DNA of 64,000 nucleotides from Bifidobacterium magnum (GCF_000741255.1 NZ_JGZB01000001.1:124020-188019); one strand, 5' to 3'; counted from the stretch's first letter, positions 19,062 to 31,642 are shown. Notes: generated from the sequence alone by a model not told the origin. Numbers and translations are program-made.

Positions 19062-19589
19062 TCACATGTCGAGCGTCTCATCCCTCTTTTCCTCGGCCTT
19101 GAGGGACTTGGCGAGGCGTTCGTGAGCCTCTTCAATTTCCTTGTTGGCGGTAGCGGCGTCTGCCCAGTAGTCGCCCGGCATGACTTCCTTGCCCGGCTCC
19201 AGAGCCTTGTACTGCTCGAAGAAGTGCTTGATTTCGTCCTTGTGGTAGGAAGACACGTCGGAAATGTCCTTGATGTCGTCGAAACGCACGTCGGCCGGCA
19301 CGCACAGCACCTTGTCGTCGCCGCCCTCTTCGTCGACCATGTGGTACAGGCCAACAGCGCGGCACTCGATGATGCAGCCCGGGAACACGGAGTTCGGGAT
19401 CATGACGAGAGCGTCAAGCGGATCGCCGTCTTCGCCCAGCGTGCCGTCGATGTAGCCGTAGTCGTCCGGGTAGCCCATGGACGTGAACAGCGTACGGTCG
19501 AGGAAGACGCGGCCGGAAGCCTGGTCCACTTCGTACTTGTTCTTGGAGCCGCGTGGAATTTCCACAACAACGTTAAACGTTTCAGCCAT
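19062..19589 (-). CDS. ppa: Inorganic pyrophosphatase (family I)
   Basis: Hydrolyses pyrophosphate released in biosynthesis. The 175-residue protein contains the signature DGDPLDALV, NKYEVDQ, YGYIDGT near the active site, and DVSSYHKDEIKHFFEQYK in the C-terminal helix, all normal for soluble magnesium-dependent enzymes. ATG 19589 follows AAAGGAGA. It is a single-gene transcript that ends toward the bidirectional terminator at 18931. Confidence 0.97.
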   Translation of the reverse strand: MAETFNVVVEIPRGSKNKYEVDQASGRVFLDRTLFTSMGYPDDYGYIDGTLGEDGDPLDALVMIPNSVFPGCIIECRAVGLYHMVDEEGGDDKVLCVPADVRFDDIKDISDVSSYHKDEIKHFFEQYKALEPGKEVMPGDYWADAATANKEIEEAHERLAKSLKAEEKRDETLDM

Positions 19590-19698
19590 AGTTGTCTCCT
19601 TTAATTGAAAGACTTACAACGAAGCCAACAATACTCGTTGTTATGGAATGCCACGGGCGTTTCAGCTTACGACATTCCATAAACGGGCTGTGGGCGCT

Positions 19699-21948
19699 TT
19701 ACAGTTCCACCGAAAGCACGTGCGCCACATCGGCCCACGGCGCGAGCGACACGTAGTTGTCCCAGCTCCACTCGAACTGGCGGCCCGTGAGCTCGTCCTT
19801 GACGGTGAACGGCTTGTCGGTCGGCAGGCCGAGCTCCTCAAGCGGCAGGTGCACGAGCGTGCTGTGCTCGTTATGGCCGTCGAGGTTGACCACCACAATA
19901 AGCAGATCGTCCTTGCCCGAGTTCGTCAACGCGGCCGGCGTGCGGCGCGCGAACGCGATGATGTTCGGATCGTCCGTGCCCAGCACCATGAGGTTGTGGT
20001 AGCTGTGCGTGGCCGGGTGCTCGCTACGTACGCGGTTCAAGGAGTTGAGCAGAATGCCGATGCCGTATTCGTCGGCCTTGCTCCAGTCGCGCACCTTGAT
20101 CTCGTACTTTTCGTTGTTGGCCTGCTCTTCGAAGCCGTCGCGCTGCGTGTTCTCAATGAGCTCGTAGCCGTTGTAGATGCCCCAGCTCGGGCTGCCCATG
20201 GCGGCGAGCACGGCGCGGATCGCGTGGCCGGCCACACCGTTGTCGCGAATGTAGGCCGTCAGGATGTCCGGCGTGGTGGGCCAGAACGTGTTGTGCTGGT
20301 AGAAGCCGCCTTCGCCGTTCGTTTCCTTGAGGAACTCCTCGATCTCTTCCTTCGTGTTGCGCCACGGGAAGTAGCAGTGGGACTGCGTGAATCCCGCGTA
20401 GCTCAACGCGCGCACCATGGCCGGACGCGTGAACGCCTCGGCGAGGAACAGCGTTTCCGGATGCTTCTTCGTGACCATTTCAATGACGTCCTGCCAGAAG
20501 CGCACGGGCTTCGTGTGCGGGTTGTCCACGCGGAAGATCGTCACGCCCGCCTCGATCCAGTGGTTCATGAGGCGCACGGTTTCCTTCTCGATGCCCTCAA
20601 GGTCGGCGCTGAAATCGATCGGGTAGATGTCCTGGTACTTCTTCGGCGGGTTCTCGGCGAACGCGATCGTGCCGTCGGCCTTCGTGCGGAACCACGTCGG
20701 GTGTTCCTTGACCCACGGATGGTCGGGCGTCACCTGCAGCGCGAAGTCGAGCGCCACTTCAAGACCGAGCTCGTGCGCCTTGGCGCAGAATTCCTTGAAG
20801 TCCTCGTAGGAGCCGAGACGCGGATCCACGGTGTCGTGGCCGCCTTCGGACGAGCCGATGGCGAACGGGGAGCCCGGATCGTCGGGGCCCGCGACGAGCG
20901 CGTTGTCCTTGCCCTTGCGGTTCGTCTCGCCAATCGGGAAGATCGGCGGCACGTACACGATGTTGAAGCCTTCGTCGGCCGCGCGCTGCAGGCCCGACAC
21001 CGAAGTCTTGAGCGTACCCTGCACAATCTTGCCCGTGTTCTCGTCCACAAACGCGCCTTCGGAACGCGGGAAGAACTGGTACCAGGCGGCGAAGCTCGAC
21101 TTCGGACGCTCCACGCGGAACGGGTGCGGGCGGCTTGCCGTCAGGCCGTCGCGCAGCGGGTTCGTCTCGTGCAGGCCGGCGATGATTTCGTTGTCGGCAG
21201 CGGCCAGACGGTAGGCCGGCGTCAGCGTGGTGTCCATCATCGTCTTGGCGGCGGCGCGCAATTCCTTACGTTCCGCGGCGTGCAGGCCCGCGTCCTTCGT
21301 GCCGGCCCAGCGTTCGAGCATCTTGGCGCCGTACGTGAGCGTGTTCTCCACGTCGTCGTTCACATTGACCTTGATACGCGCATCGTGCAGCCAGGAAGCG
21401 TAGGTGTCTTCCCAACCCTCGATGATGACCGAATAGTTGCCCAGATGGCGCTTGATGGCGGCGAATCCGTCTTCCCACGGGGCCAGATCGGAATGTTCGC
21501 CGGCGCGCAGCGTGGCCGTCCACAAGTCGAGGCCCGCGTTCTCGCAGGTCATCGGCACGGACATGACGGTTTTGCCGCGCGACGTCTTCAGGACGGCGGT
21601 GGCGCCCACCTTCGTGCGGCCTTCAATGAAGACTTCAGCCGACACGTTGAACGGTTCGCCCAGTTCCACGCGCGCCGGATAGATGTCGTCCTCGGCGGTC
21701 GGCTTGAAATTGATGATGTTGATACGGCCGAACTGGTTCGGCTGGTGGATCGTGATCGGCTGTGCGGGCAGCTCCCCGGGTTCGGTCACGGCAGTATGCG
21801 CAGTGTGTGTTGCGTGCGAGCGCGTCGACTTGTGTGCGGTCTTGCGTGTGGCGCGACGAGTCGTTTTCGATTCTGGCGTCGATGCCTCATGCACGGCGTT
21901 CATCGCTGCGGAAGTATTTTCATTTTGTGTTTCAACCATAGCTGTCAT
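19699..21948 (-). CDS. glgE: Alpha-1,4-glucan: maltose-1-phosphate maltosyltransferase
   Basis: GH13 enzyme that extends alpha-glucans from maltose-1-phosphate. Counting from ATG 21948 (749 residues) the catalytic residues are Asp475 (RVDNPH), Glu504 (FLAEAF) and Asp561 (TPDIL); the 29- and 86-residue spacings match the characterised Streptomyces enzyme. An N-terminal Thr/Ser/Arg-rich stretch of about 50 residues precedes the N-domain. ATG 21939 is an equal candidate, since TACAAT lies 7 nt before it. The frame stays open to 22215, but that part has unlike codon use. No treS or mak gene is next to it. Confidence 0.93.
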   Translation of the reverse strand: MTAMVETQNENTSAAMNAVHEASTPESKTTRRATRKTAHKSTRSHATHTAHTAVTEPGELPAQPITIHQPNQFGRINIINFKPTAEDDIYPARVELGEPFNVSAEVFIEGRTKVGATAVLKTSRGKTVMSVPMTCENAGLDLWTATLRAGEHSDLAPWEDGFAAIKRHLGNYSVIIEGWEDTYASWLHDARIKVNVNDDVENTLTYGAKMLERWAGTKDAGLHAAERKELRAAAKTMMDTTLTPAYRLAAADNEIIAGLHETNPLRDGLTASRPHPFRVERPKSSFAAWYQFFPRSEGAFVDENTGKIVQGTLKTSVSGLQRAADEGFNIVYVPPIFPIGETNRKGKDNALVAGPDDPGSPFAIGSSEGGHDTVDPRLGSYEDFKEFCAKAHELGLEVALDFALQVTPDHPWVKEHPTWFRTKADGTIAFAENPPKKYQDIYPIDFSADLEGIEKETVRLMNHWIEAGVTIFRVDNPHTKPVRFWQDVIEMVTKKHPETLFLAEAFTRPAMVRALSYAGFTQSHCYFPWRNTKEEIEEFLKETNGEGGFYQHNTFWPTTPDILTAYIRDNGVAGHAIRAVLAAMGSPSWGIYNGYELIENTQRDGFEEQANNEKYEIKVRDWSKADEYGIGILLNSLNRVRSEHPATHSYHNLMVLGTDDPNIIAFARRTPAALTNSGKDDLLIVVVNLDGHNEHSTLVHLPLEELGLPTDKPFTVKDELTGRQFEWSWDNYVSLAPWADVAHVLSVEL

Positions 21949-21952
21949 TGTA
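21947..21952 (-). promoter_or_regulatory. -10 element of glgE (leaderless type)
   Basis: TACAAT on the minus strand followed by 7 nt and the ATG at 21939; it overlaps the alternative ATG at 21948. Confidence 0.45.
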
Positions 21953-22265
21953 TGGGAGCTCGTAAAAATAGTGTGCGTGAATTGTTGATATTTTGCGAAA
22001 GTTTCAATTTTTCGGGGGTCAAACTCCCGACAAATAGGCGTTTGTGCGTGCGTTGTCCGGTTATCCGCATGATGGGACGCATGTGGAAAATGGACGCTGT
22101 TGTCCACATTTTTCTTGCGCTCGCCACCGGTTGTGCACAGGTCCGCTTCGATGTTGAGTCGCGCGGTGTACTCGCGCAGACTGGAACCGTCGATTCGTGG
22201 CGACGTATGTTCCATACATATATAAGGAATATATATAAGGAATGGATAGAGGAAGAGGTGCGGCG
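21953..22265. other. Divergent intergenic region between glgE and a small ORF
   Basis: About 310 bp that should hold the promoters of glgE (minus) and the small membrane ORF (plus). AT-rich TATATAAGGAATATATATAAGG at its right end contains two overlapping short repeats of ATATAAGGA. No gene is supported here; the open frame on the minus strand lacks actinobacterial codon bias. Confidence 0.5.
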
Positions 22266-22469
22266 ATGCGCGCGTTCATCGGGTTGATTATGGAAACGGA
22301 TGGCGGGGGAGCGGTGGCGCTCGCTTTAGTGGCCGCCGTGATGCTTGTGGCGGCCATTGTGCTGTTGCGCAGCGTCCATATGCCCGCGGACGCCGTGGAA
22401 AACGAATATGAGGATACGGTGTACGACTATTCGCCGGGCTGCCCCTATGAAGTGGGACCCATACGTTGA
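22266..22469 (+). CDS. Small single-span membrane protein, hypothetical
   Basis: A 67-residue frame with one clear hydrophobic segment (AVALALVAAVMLVAAIVLL, about residues 15-33), a short N-terminal part and an acidic Tyr-rich tail (ENEYEDTVYDYSPG). ATG 22266 has AGAGGAAGAGG 7 nt upstream, and codon third positions are GC-rich as in neighbouring genes. No family is recognised. A terminator stem follows 20 bp after the stop, which supports a real short transcript. Confidence 0.5.
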   Translation: MRAFIGLIMETDGGGAVALALVAAVMLVAAIVLLRSVHMPADAVENEYEDTVYDYSPGCPYEVGPIR

Positions 22470-22489
22470 GCTTTACGGGAACTTATGCA

Positions 22490-22515
22490 AAAAGCCAACC
22501 CGAAGGTTGGCTTTT
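22490..22515 (-). terminator. Terminator shared by the small ORF and 5S rRNA
   Basis: AAAAGCCAACC and GGTTGGCTTTT form an 11-bp stem with a CGAA loop, T-tailed on both strands. It lies 14 bp after the 3' end of the minus-strand 5S gene. Confidence 0.85.
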
Positions 22516-22528
22516 CATAAGGATGAAA

Positions 22529-22642
22529 GCGGCGACGCGCTACTCTCCCACACCCTACCGAGTGCAGTACCATTGCCGTGCTAGGACTTAGCTTCTGGGT
22601 TCGGAAAGGGACCAGGCGTTTCTCCTAGGCTAAGGTCGCCGC
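22529..22642 (-). rRNA. rrf: 5S ribosomal RNA
   Basis: The minus strand has the typical 5S pattern: complementary ends (GCGGCGACC with GCGTCGCCGC), the internal GAACCCAGAAGCTAAG element and GGGTGTGGGAGAGTAG near the 3' end; about 114 nt. No 23S or 16S gene is upstream. Instead the initiator tRNA lies 45 bp upstream on the same strand and metA beyond it, so this is a 5S gene outside a complete rRNA operon. The exact ends may differ by a few bases. Confidence 0.93.
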
Positions 22643-22687
22643 AAAATCTGTAAGTTACTGATTTTGCAATAACTATTCAGTTGTAAG

Positions 22688-22761
22688 TAGCGGGGCATGG
22701 ATTTGAACCATGGACCTCTGGGTTATGAGCCCAGCGAGCTACCGAGCTGCTCCACCCCGCG
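22688..22761 (-). tRNA. Initiator tRNA-fMet (CAU)
   Basis: The minus strand folds as a cloverleaf with anticodon CAT. The three G-C pairs closing the anticodon stem (GGG...CCC) and the unpaired C1-U72 end mark it as an actinobacterial initiator. CCA is not encoded. It is probably transcribed together with the downstream 5S rRNA. Confidence 0.94.
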
Positions 22762-22895
22762 TCGGCTGTTTTGCAACAGCTCGCTCTAATTTACTCTGAG
22801 TCGAATAATTGTCAACCATCGGCGTGTCGTGCGCGTGCAATCATCCAAATCCGTTCATATTGCTGGACGTACGGGAGCGGGCAACGCGAAACTGC

Positions 22896-22901
22896 CATAA
22901 T
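22896..22901 (+). promoter_or_regulatory. -10 element of metA (leaderless type)
   Basis: CATAAT followed by GGGGATC and the ATG at 22909. Confidence 0.4.
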
Positions 22902-22908
22902 GGGGATC

Positions 22909-23949
22909 ATGCCAATCAAGATCCCCGCCGGATTGCCGGCCAGAACCATTCTCGACGAAGAGCGCATCTTCGCGCTGGAAAACACGGAAGCGGACCATCA
23001 GGAAATCCGTCCGCTCAAATTGGTCCTGCTCAATCTGATGCCCAAAAAAATCGAAACGGAAACGCAACTGCTCCGGCTCATCTCGAAAAGCCCGTTGCAG
23101 ACGGAAATCGATTTTATGAAACTGAACACGCACGAGGCGACGCATGTGAGCGCCGACCATCTCGTCAAGTTCTATGAACCGCTTGAGTCGTTCCGCGACA
23201 ATTATTATGACGGACTGATCGTCACGGGAGCGCCAGTTGAACATATGGCGTTCGAAGATGTCGATTATTGGGACGAGTTCTGCGAGATTCTCGATTGGGC
23301 CGCCACGCACGTCTTTTCGACAATGTATTTGTGCTGGGGCGCGATGGGCGCGTTGTATCACCGTTACAATGTGAAAAAAATCACGTTGCCCGAGAAACTT
23401 TTCGGCGTCTTCCCGCAATTCTTGCAAGACGAATACTGCTTTCTGACCAACGGCTTCGACGAGATCGCGCTGCAACCGCACTCGCGCATTGCGGGAGTAG
23501 ACGAGAGGGCCATTCGCGCCAACGAGGATTTGCAGATTCTGACATGGGGGCCGGAATCGGGGCCGGGGCTTGTGGCGACCAAGGATTTCAGCGAAGTATT
23601 TGCCTTGGGACACTGGGAATACGGCAAATTCACGCTCGCCCAGGAATACGAGCGCGACATGGCCAAAGGATTGGACAACGTGCCGTTCCCGAAGAACTAT
23701 TACCCGAATGATGATCCGGCCATCACGCCGTTGTTCGCTTGGCGCGCTCACGCAAACCTGTTGTGGCGCAACTGGTTGAACTGGGTGTACCAGACCACGC
23801 CATACAATGTTCAAGAGATCCCGCAATTGCGAGAAACTAAACAATTGGGCACCGATCGAACAGTTCGACACGCGGCTGAGTCGCCAAGATATGACGATTT
23901 TCAGCCGTTTATGAACGACGGCTACGGACTGATCGTTCCACGTGCCTAA
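22909..23949 (+). CDS. metA: Homoserine O-acyltransferase, predicted acetyl-CoA type
   Basis: Activates homoserine for methionine synthesis. Counting from ATG 22909 (346 residues, MPIKIPAGLPA) gives the nucleophile Cys142 (YLCWGAM), His235 and Glu237 (GHWEY), the same numbering as the E. coli protein. Residue 111 is Glu (TGAPVE); in characterised MetA proteins Glu111 goes with acetyl-CoA and Gly111 with succinyl-CoA, so this one is predicted to be an acetyltransferase. ATG 22909 is chosen over 22900 by family start and the CATAAT 7 nt upstream. The last 30 residues beyond the core end in NDGYGLIVPRA. Confidence 0.94.
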   Translation: MPIKIPAGLPARTILDEERIFALENTEADHQEIRPLKLVLLNLMPKKIETETQLLRLISKSPLQTEIDFMKLNTHEATHVSADHLVKFYEPLESFRDNYYDGLIVTGAPVEHMAFEDVDYWDEFCEILDWAATHVFSTMYLCWGAMGALYHRYNVKKITLPEKLFGVFPQFLQDEYCFLTNGFDEIALQPHSRIAGVDERAIRANEDLQILTWGPESGPGLVATKDFSEVFALGHWEYGKFTLAQEYERDMAKGLDNVPFPKNYYPNDDPAITPLFAWRAHANLLWRNWLNWVYQTTPYNVQEIPQLRETKQLGTDRTVRHAAESPRYDDFQPFMNDGYGLIVPRA

Positions 23950-24095
23950 AGGTCTAGATTTTGGTGTAGACCTACGAATTGCAGTTTGCGGAAACGTTGT
24001 AGCAATACAGCGTCCGCGGATGAGTTGACGACTCAATGCGCATGCCCGTTTGCGGCCCGTCTTGCAGCTTTGCAACCCGCCCGGCAGCCCGCACG

Positions 24096-24110
24096 CGGCA
24101 TTGAATGCCG
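24096..24110. repeat. 15-bp inverted repeat upstream of a small ORF
   Basis: CGGCATT-G-AATGCCG, a perfect dyad 14 bp before the ATG of the hypothetical ORF at 24125. It lies in the 464-bp stretch between metA and atpB that otherwise holds only that ORF and a short AGGTCTA/TAGACCT hairpin right after metA. Confidence 0.4.
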
Positions 24111-24124
24111 GCATGGAGAGAACA

Positions 24125-24337
24125 ATGGCGAATGTGTTTGATGCGCAACATGACCACATGCGTGTAATTGCGCAGGCTTCCCAGCGTGAAGCCGTGTCGG
24201 CCCAGAAAATTGAACGAACGCTGTACAGCACATTGCCGATGGCTGTCCCTTGTGCGGCCCATAATCCTGTACAGCTCTTCGATAGTCTCCAATTTGGCAA
24301 CGGCAGCCAATTGTGGGACGGAAAACACTCAGCGTAA
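24125..24337 (+). CDS. Hypothetical small protein upstream of the ATP synthase operon
   Basis: A 70-residue polar frame (MANVFDAQHDHMRVIAQASQ at its start) preceded by GGAGAG at a suitable distance and ending 76 bp before atpB. It has no membrane segment, so it is not an AtpI-type protein. Codon use is plausible but not strongly biased. No family is recognised; it could also be a chance frame in the leader of the atp operon. Confidence 0.42.
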   Translation: MANVFDAQHDHMRVIAQASQREAVSAQKIERTLYSTLPMAVPCAAHNPVQLFDSLQFGNGSQLWDGKHSA

Positions 24338-24413
24338 GACACGAACAGTTACAATTCGGGTGTTCGCTGGGGCTACACTTAATAGCTGACGGAAGAAAGA
24401 CCAGGGGGTTTGA

Positions 24414-25524
<1,111 letters not shown>

Positions 25525-25576
25525 CCTGCGCTGGAACAAACCGGAAGATCACTAGAACATGAAAGGAGGAGAGCAC

Positions 25577-26101
25577 ATGGTCACACTTGCCGAAGACGGA
25601 GTTTCACTATTCCTGCCGAAGTCGTATGACATCATCTGGACGCTGGTCATTTTGATCATCGTCGCCGTGTTCTTCTACAAGTTCTTCCTGCCAAAGTTCC
25701 AGGCCATTTTCGATGAGCGCGCTGCCAAGATTCAAGGTGGCATCGCCAAGGCTGAACAGGCTCAGAAAGAAGCCGACGAGGCAAAGAACAAGTATGAGGC
25801 TCAGCTCGGCACGGCCCGCGTGGAAGCTTCGAAGATCCGTGACGACGCTCGTGCTGAAGCCTCGCACATCATCTCCGACGCCCGTGCGCGCGCTGAATCC
25901 GATGCTGCTCAGATCACGGCCAATGCTGAACGTTCGATTGAATCGATGCAGCAGAAGGCGATGGTAAGCCTGAAGGGACAGGTCGGCGATATCGCCACCC
26001 AGCTCGCAGGCAAGATTCTGGGCTCGGAACTCGAAAACAAGAATGTTCAGTCGGACATGATCGACAAGATGATCGCCGATCTGGACAAGCAGAACAAGTA
26101 A
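25577..26101 (+). CDS. atpF: ATP synthase Fo subunit b
   Basis: Peripheral-stalk subunit of 174 residues: one N-terminal membrane helix (IIWTLVILIIVAVFFYKFFL, about residues 17-36) followed by a long Ala/Glu/Lys-rich helix that dimerises (KAEQAQKEADEAKNKYEAQL). ATG 25577 follows a near-perfect AAAGGAGG 7 nt upstream. Located between atpE and atpH. Confidence 0.96.
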   Translation: MVTLAEDGVSLFLPKSYDIIWTLVILIIVAVFFYKFFLPKFQAIFDERAAKIQGGIAKAEQAQKEADEAKNKYEAQLGTARVEASKIRDDARAEASHIISDARARAESDAAQITANAERSIESMQQKAMVSLKGQVGDIATQLAGKILGSELENKNVQSDMIDKMIADLDKQNK

Positions 26102-26133
26102 TTCGAACCCTTAAGAAGGAAGGGAGGTGAACG

Positions 26134-26967
26134 TTGCGAGGAGAAGCCTCATGCATTGCGGACCGCACATCGCGTGATGCCATGGCGTCGCGTATCGCGG
26201 CCCTGAAGGATGACGCATGGAAGCTTGGCAACGAGATGTTCGCTATTACGAGCACGCTCGACGCCAACCCGCGCCTGTACCGAGCACTAACCGATCCCGG
26301 TCGTCCAACGCAAGACAAGGTCACCCTGCTGCATACGATTTTGGGCAACAAAGTGATGCCCCTGACGATGCAGATCATGGAAGACCTGGTCTCTCGCGAA
26401 TGGAGCCGTGCACGTGACATCAACAACGCCGTGGAAGATTTCGGCGTGGATGCCATGATGTACAAAGCGGATGCGGACAAGACCACGCTTCAGGTATCCA
26501 TTGAGCTCGCGCAGCTGCAGTCTGCGTTGCTCAACCTTCCCGTCGTTCGATCCCGCCTCTCCCAAGAGGCGGCACCAGTTGCTGCACGTTTGGATTTGAT
26601 CCATGCGGTAATCGACCCGATGGGCTTCCATCCGGTAACGATTCGACTCGCTGAGCATTGCGCTGCGAATCCGCGCCGTCGCCGTTACCTGGAAACCATC
26701 CAGTGGCTCATTGGCAAGTTCTCTCGCCACATGGGCGAAGCGCTGGTAGTGGTGACCACGGCAACCCCGTTGACGCAGAAGCAGATCGATGATCTGATCA
26801 AGATCTATTCCAAGAAGGTCGGCCGCCCGGTACACATTAATTCCGTGGTTGATCCAACCGTGTTGGGTGGCATGCGCGTGCAAGTCGGCGACGAAGTGAC
26901 GGACAACACCGTCGTGGCCCAGCTGGAAAACCTTCAACGCAAGGCGAAGGCCGGAGCTCGTATCTGA
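26134..26967 (+). CDS. atpH: ATP synthase F1 subunit delta
   Basis: Connects the top of F1 to the b-dimer. The 277-residue length is in the long actinobacterial range; the C-terminal part has VVTTATPLTQKQIDDL and VDPTVLGGMRVQVGDEVTDN, typical of the OSCP/delta family. The start is TTG 26134, just after the strong AGGGAGGTGA; a later ATG at 26182 would shorten it by 16 residues and cannot be excluded. Confidence 0.95.
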   Translation: MRGEASCIADRTSRDAMASRIAALKDDAWKLGNEMFAITSTLDANPRLYRALTDPGRPTQDKVTLLHTILGNKVMPLTMQIMEDLVSREWSRARDINNAVEDFGVDAMMYKADADKTTLQVSIELAQLQSALLNLPVVRSRLSQEAAPVAARLDLIHAVIDPMGFHPVTIRLAEHCAANPRRRRYLETIQWLIGKFSRHMGEALVVVTTATPLTQKQIDDLIKIYSKKVGRPVHINSVVDPTVLGGMRVQVGDEVTDNTVVAQLENLQRKAKAGARI

Positions 26968-27017
26968 ATCCGACTCGAAGACTTGACTGAATTTACAACA
27001 AACAATAAGGAGTGATC

Positions 27018-28646
27018 ATGGCAGAACTTACCATTGATCCCGCCGCGATACGCAAGGCGCTTGACGACTTCGTGGGTTCGTATGAACCGTCGAAGACGCC
27101 GACGGCCGAGGTTGGCTACGTGTCAACCGCCGGCGATGGCATTGCGCACGTGACTGGACTGCCTGGTTGCATGGCCAACGAGCTGTTGACGTTTGAAGAC
27201 GGCACGCTCGGCCTGGCCTTTAACCTTGATGCTCGCGAGATCGGCGTGGTTATCCTCGGCGATTTCACCGGTATTGAGGAAGGCCAGGAGGTCCGTCGCA
27301 CCGGCGAAGTGCTCTCCGTACCTGTCGGCGATGGGTTCCTGGGTCGTGTAGTCGATCCGTTGGGCAACCCGATCGATGGCCTTGGAGAAATCAAGAGCGA
27401 AGGCCGCCGTATTCTTGAGGCGCAGGCCCCGGACGTGATGCACCGTCACCCGGTCGACCAGCCGATGGAAACCGGCCTTGTCGCCGTGGACGCTATGACG
27501 CCTATCGGCCGTGGTCAGCGCCAGCTGATCATTGGCGACCGCCAGACCGGTAAGACGGCTATCGCAATCGACACGATCATCAACCAGAAGAGGAACTGGG
27601 AATCCGGTGACCCCGACAAGCAGGTGCGCTGCATCTACGTCGCCGTGGGCCAGAAGGGTTCGACCATCGCTTCGGTGAAGCAGAGCCTTGAGGACGCGGG
27701 CGCCATGGAGTACACGACCATCGTGGCTTCCCCGGCTTCCGATTCCGCAGGCTTCAAGTACATTGCCCCGTACACGGGCTCGGCCATCGGCCAGCACTGG
27801 ATGTACAACGGCAAGCACGTGCTCATCGTGTTCGACGATCTGTCCAAGCAGGCTGAAGCGTACCGCTCAATCTCCCTGCTGCTGCGTCGCCCGCCGGGAC
27901 GTGAAGCTTACCCGGGCGATATTTTCTACTTGCACTCCCGCCTGCTGGAACGCTGCGCCCGCGTTTCCGATGATTTGGGCGGCGGCTCGATGACCGGTCT
28001 GCCGATCGTCGAGACGAAGGCGAACGACGTGTCTGCATACATTCCGACCAACGTGATTTCCATCACGGACGGTCAGATCTTCCTGCAGTCCGATCTGTTC
28101 AACGCTGGTCAGCGCCCGGCTGTGGACGTCGGTATTTCCGTGTCCCGAGTCGGTGGCGCCGCTCAGACCAAGGCGTTGAAGAAGGTTTCGGGTACGCTGA
28201 AGATTTCGCTGGCACAGTACCGTTCGCTGGAATCGTTCGCTATGTTCGCTTCCGATCTGGATGCGGCTTCGAAGGCTCAGCTGAACCGTGGCGCTCGTTT
28301 GACCGAGCTGCTGCGCCAGCCGCAGTACTCGCCGTACGCCATGGAAGAAGAAGTGGTGATGGTGTGGGCAGGTACCCACGGCAAGCTCGACGATCTCGAG
28401 ATCGCCGACGTGCTTCCGTTTGCCAAGGGCATGACGGACTACCTGGACCACAACACCGACGTACTCAAGACGATTCGTGAGACCGGCGACTTCACCGCAG
28501 AAACAGAAGCTGCCCTGGATAAGGCTGTGGACGCGTTCCGTGAGACCTACGTGACGAAGGCTGGCAAGCCGCTCGTTTCGCATGAGGACGTCAAGGAAAC
28601 GCAAACCCCTGTTACGCAGGAACAGATTCGCGCAGAAAAGAAGTAA
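27018..28646 (+). CDS. atpA: ATP synthase F1 subunit alpha
   Basis: Non-catalytic nucleotide-binding subunit of the alpha3beta3 head, 542 residues. Visible are the beta-barrel start ([18 protein letters not shown]), the P-loop [21 protein letters not shown], and the ATP synthase alpha/beta signature near [17 protein letters not shown] 27018 follows AAGGAGTG. A 25-residue polar tail follows the helical domain. Confidence 0.98.
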   Translation: MAELTIDPAAIRKALDDFVGSYEPSKTPTAEVGYVSTAGDGIAHVTGLPGCMANELLTFEDGTLGLAFNLDAREIGVVILGDFTGIEEGQEVRRTGEVLSVPVGDGFLGRVVDPLGNPIDGLGEIKSEGRRILEAQAPDVMHRHPVDQPMETGLVAVDAMTPIGRGQRQLIIGDRQTGKTAIAIDTIINQKRNWESGDPDKQVRCIYVAVGQKGSTIASVKQSLEDAGAMEYTTIVASPASDSAGFKYIAPYTGSAIGQHWMYNGKHVLIVFDDLSKQAEAYRSISLLLRRPPGREAYPGDIFYLHSRLLERCARVSDDLGGGSMTGLPIVETKANDVSAYIPTNVISITDGQIFLQSDLFNAGQRPAVDVGISVSRVGGAAQTKALKKVSGTLKISLAQYRSLESFAMFASDLDAASKAQLNRGARLTELLRQPQYSPYAMEEEVVMVWAGTHGKLDDLEIADVLPFAKGMTDYLDHNTDVLKTIRETGDFTAETEAALDKAVDAFRETYVTKAGKPLVSHEDVKETQTPVTQEQIRAEKK

Positions 28647-28649
28647 CCT

Positions 28650-31067
<2,418 letters not shown>

Positions 31068-31068
<1 letters not shown>

Positions 31069-31361
31069 TGAGCGCAGCAATGGAAGTGAACATCGTGTCC
31101 GCAACGCGTCCGGTGTGGAAGGGCGAGGCGAAAAGCGTCACCGTTCCGGCCTACGCGGGTGGTATGGGCATTCTGCCTGACCATGAGCCAGTGCTGACGG
31201 TCATCAAGGAAGGAACCGTTATCGTTACCAAGCCTGAAGGCGGCAAGCTTTCCTTCGAAGTGACCGACGGTTTCATTTCCTTTGATTCGAACAAGCTCAC
31301 CGTCGTGGTCGAGCAGGCTCGTTCCCTCGAGAATGTTCAACGCGACGTGGACATCATCTGA
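31068..31361 (+). CDS. atpC: ATP synthase F1 subunit epsilon
   Basis: A 97-residue subunit with the beta-sandwich domain (VEVNIVSA-like start, VWKGEAKSVTVPAYAGGMGI, LPDHEPVL). It lacks most of the usual C-terminal two-helix arm, ending soon after the EQARSLENV segment, as in several actinobacteria. ATG 31068 overlaps the atpD stop (TGATG); GTG 31065 is also in frame. Last gene of the operon. Confidence 0.95.
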
Positions 31362-31394
31362 TTCGCGTCAGTAGCTGATCATTGATCAACACAT

Positions 31395-31426
31395 AAAGGC
31401 GGTTCCTCACGGAGCCGCCTTTTTTT
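31395..31426 (+). terminator. Terminator of the ATP synthase operon
   Basis: AAAGGCGGTTCC pairs with GGAGCCGCCTTT (one wobble) and is followed by seven T residues. Confidence 0.9.
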
Positions 31427-31496
31427 ATTTCTCTTTCGCTCTAGTTCGCCGACTTTCCGTATCGCAGACGGTACGGCGATACAAGATTCCATCTAT

Positions 31497-31548
31497 CTTC
31501 TGCATTTTGCGACAGACACGCCGGGTTTCACGTCTCAAAATGCAGAAG
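31497..31548 (+). repeat. Dispersed palindromic repeat, copy A
   Basis: Element of about 52 bp with arms CTTCTGCATTTTG and CAAAATGCAGAAG and the centre GACAGACACGCCGGGTTTC. Copies B (31591), C (43677, inverted) and D (48058) share the sequence. With copy B it fills the non-coding stretch between the atp terminator and nucS, where nothing else is seen. Confidence 0.85.
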
Positions 31549-31590
31549 GGGAAGCCGAAAACGAGATTATCAGCCCCAAATCCGCATCAT

Positions 31591-31642
31591 CTTCTGCATT
31601 TTGCGACAGACACGCCGGGTTTCGTGTCTCAAAATGCAGAAG
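31591..31642 (+). repeat. Dispersed palindromic repeat, copy B
   Basis: Same orientation as copy A, 94 bp downstream, differing by one to two bases in the centre (TTTCGTGTC instead of TTTCACGTC). Confidence 0.85.

Noticed and set aside
21949..22215. 89-residue N-terminal extension of GlgE
   Set aside because: Codon use is unlike the gene, no ribosome site, and a -10 element sits at the shorter start.
19699..22287. Plus-strand open frame of over 800 codons opposite glgE
   Set aside because: Shadow of glgE caused by high GC; Arg/Val/His-rich with no recognisable domain.
22770..22908. SAM riboswitch before metA
   Set aside because: No conserved SAM-binding hairpins or terminator were found, and the start looks leaderless.
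23950..23973. AGGTCTA/TAGACCT hairpin after metA as a terminator
   Set aside because: Only 7 bp, 10-nt loop and no T-run.
31497..31642. Two 52-bp repeats separated by 42 bp, resembling a minimal CRISPR array
   Set aside because: The same repeat occurs singly and inverted at 43677 and 48058, is itself palindromic, and no cas gene is present; it is a dispersed repeat.
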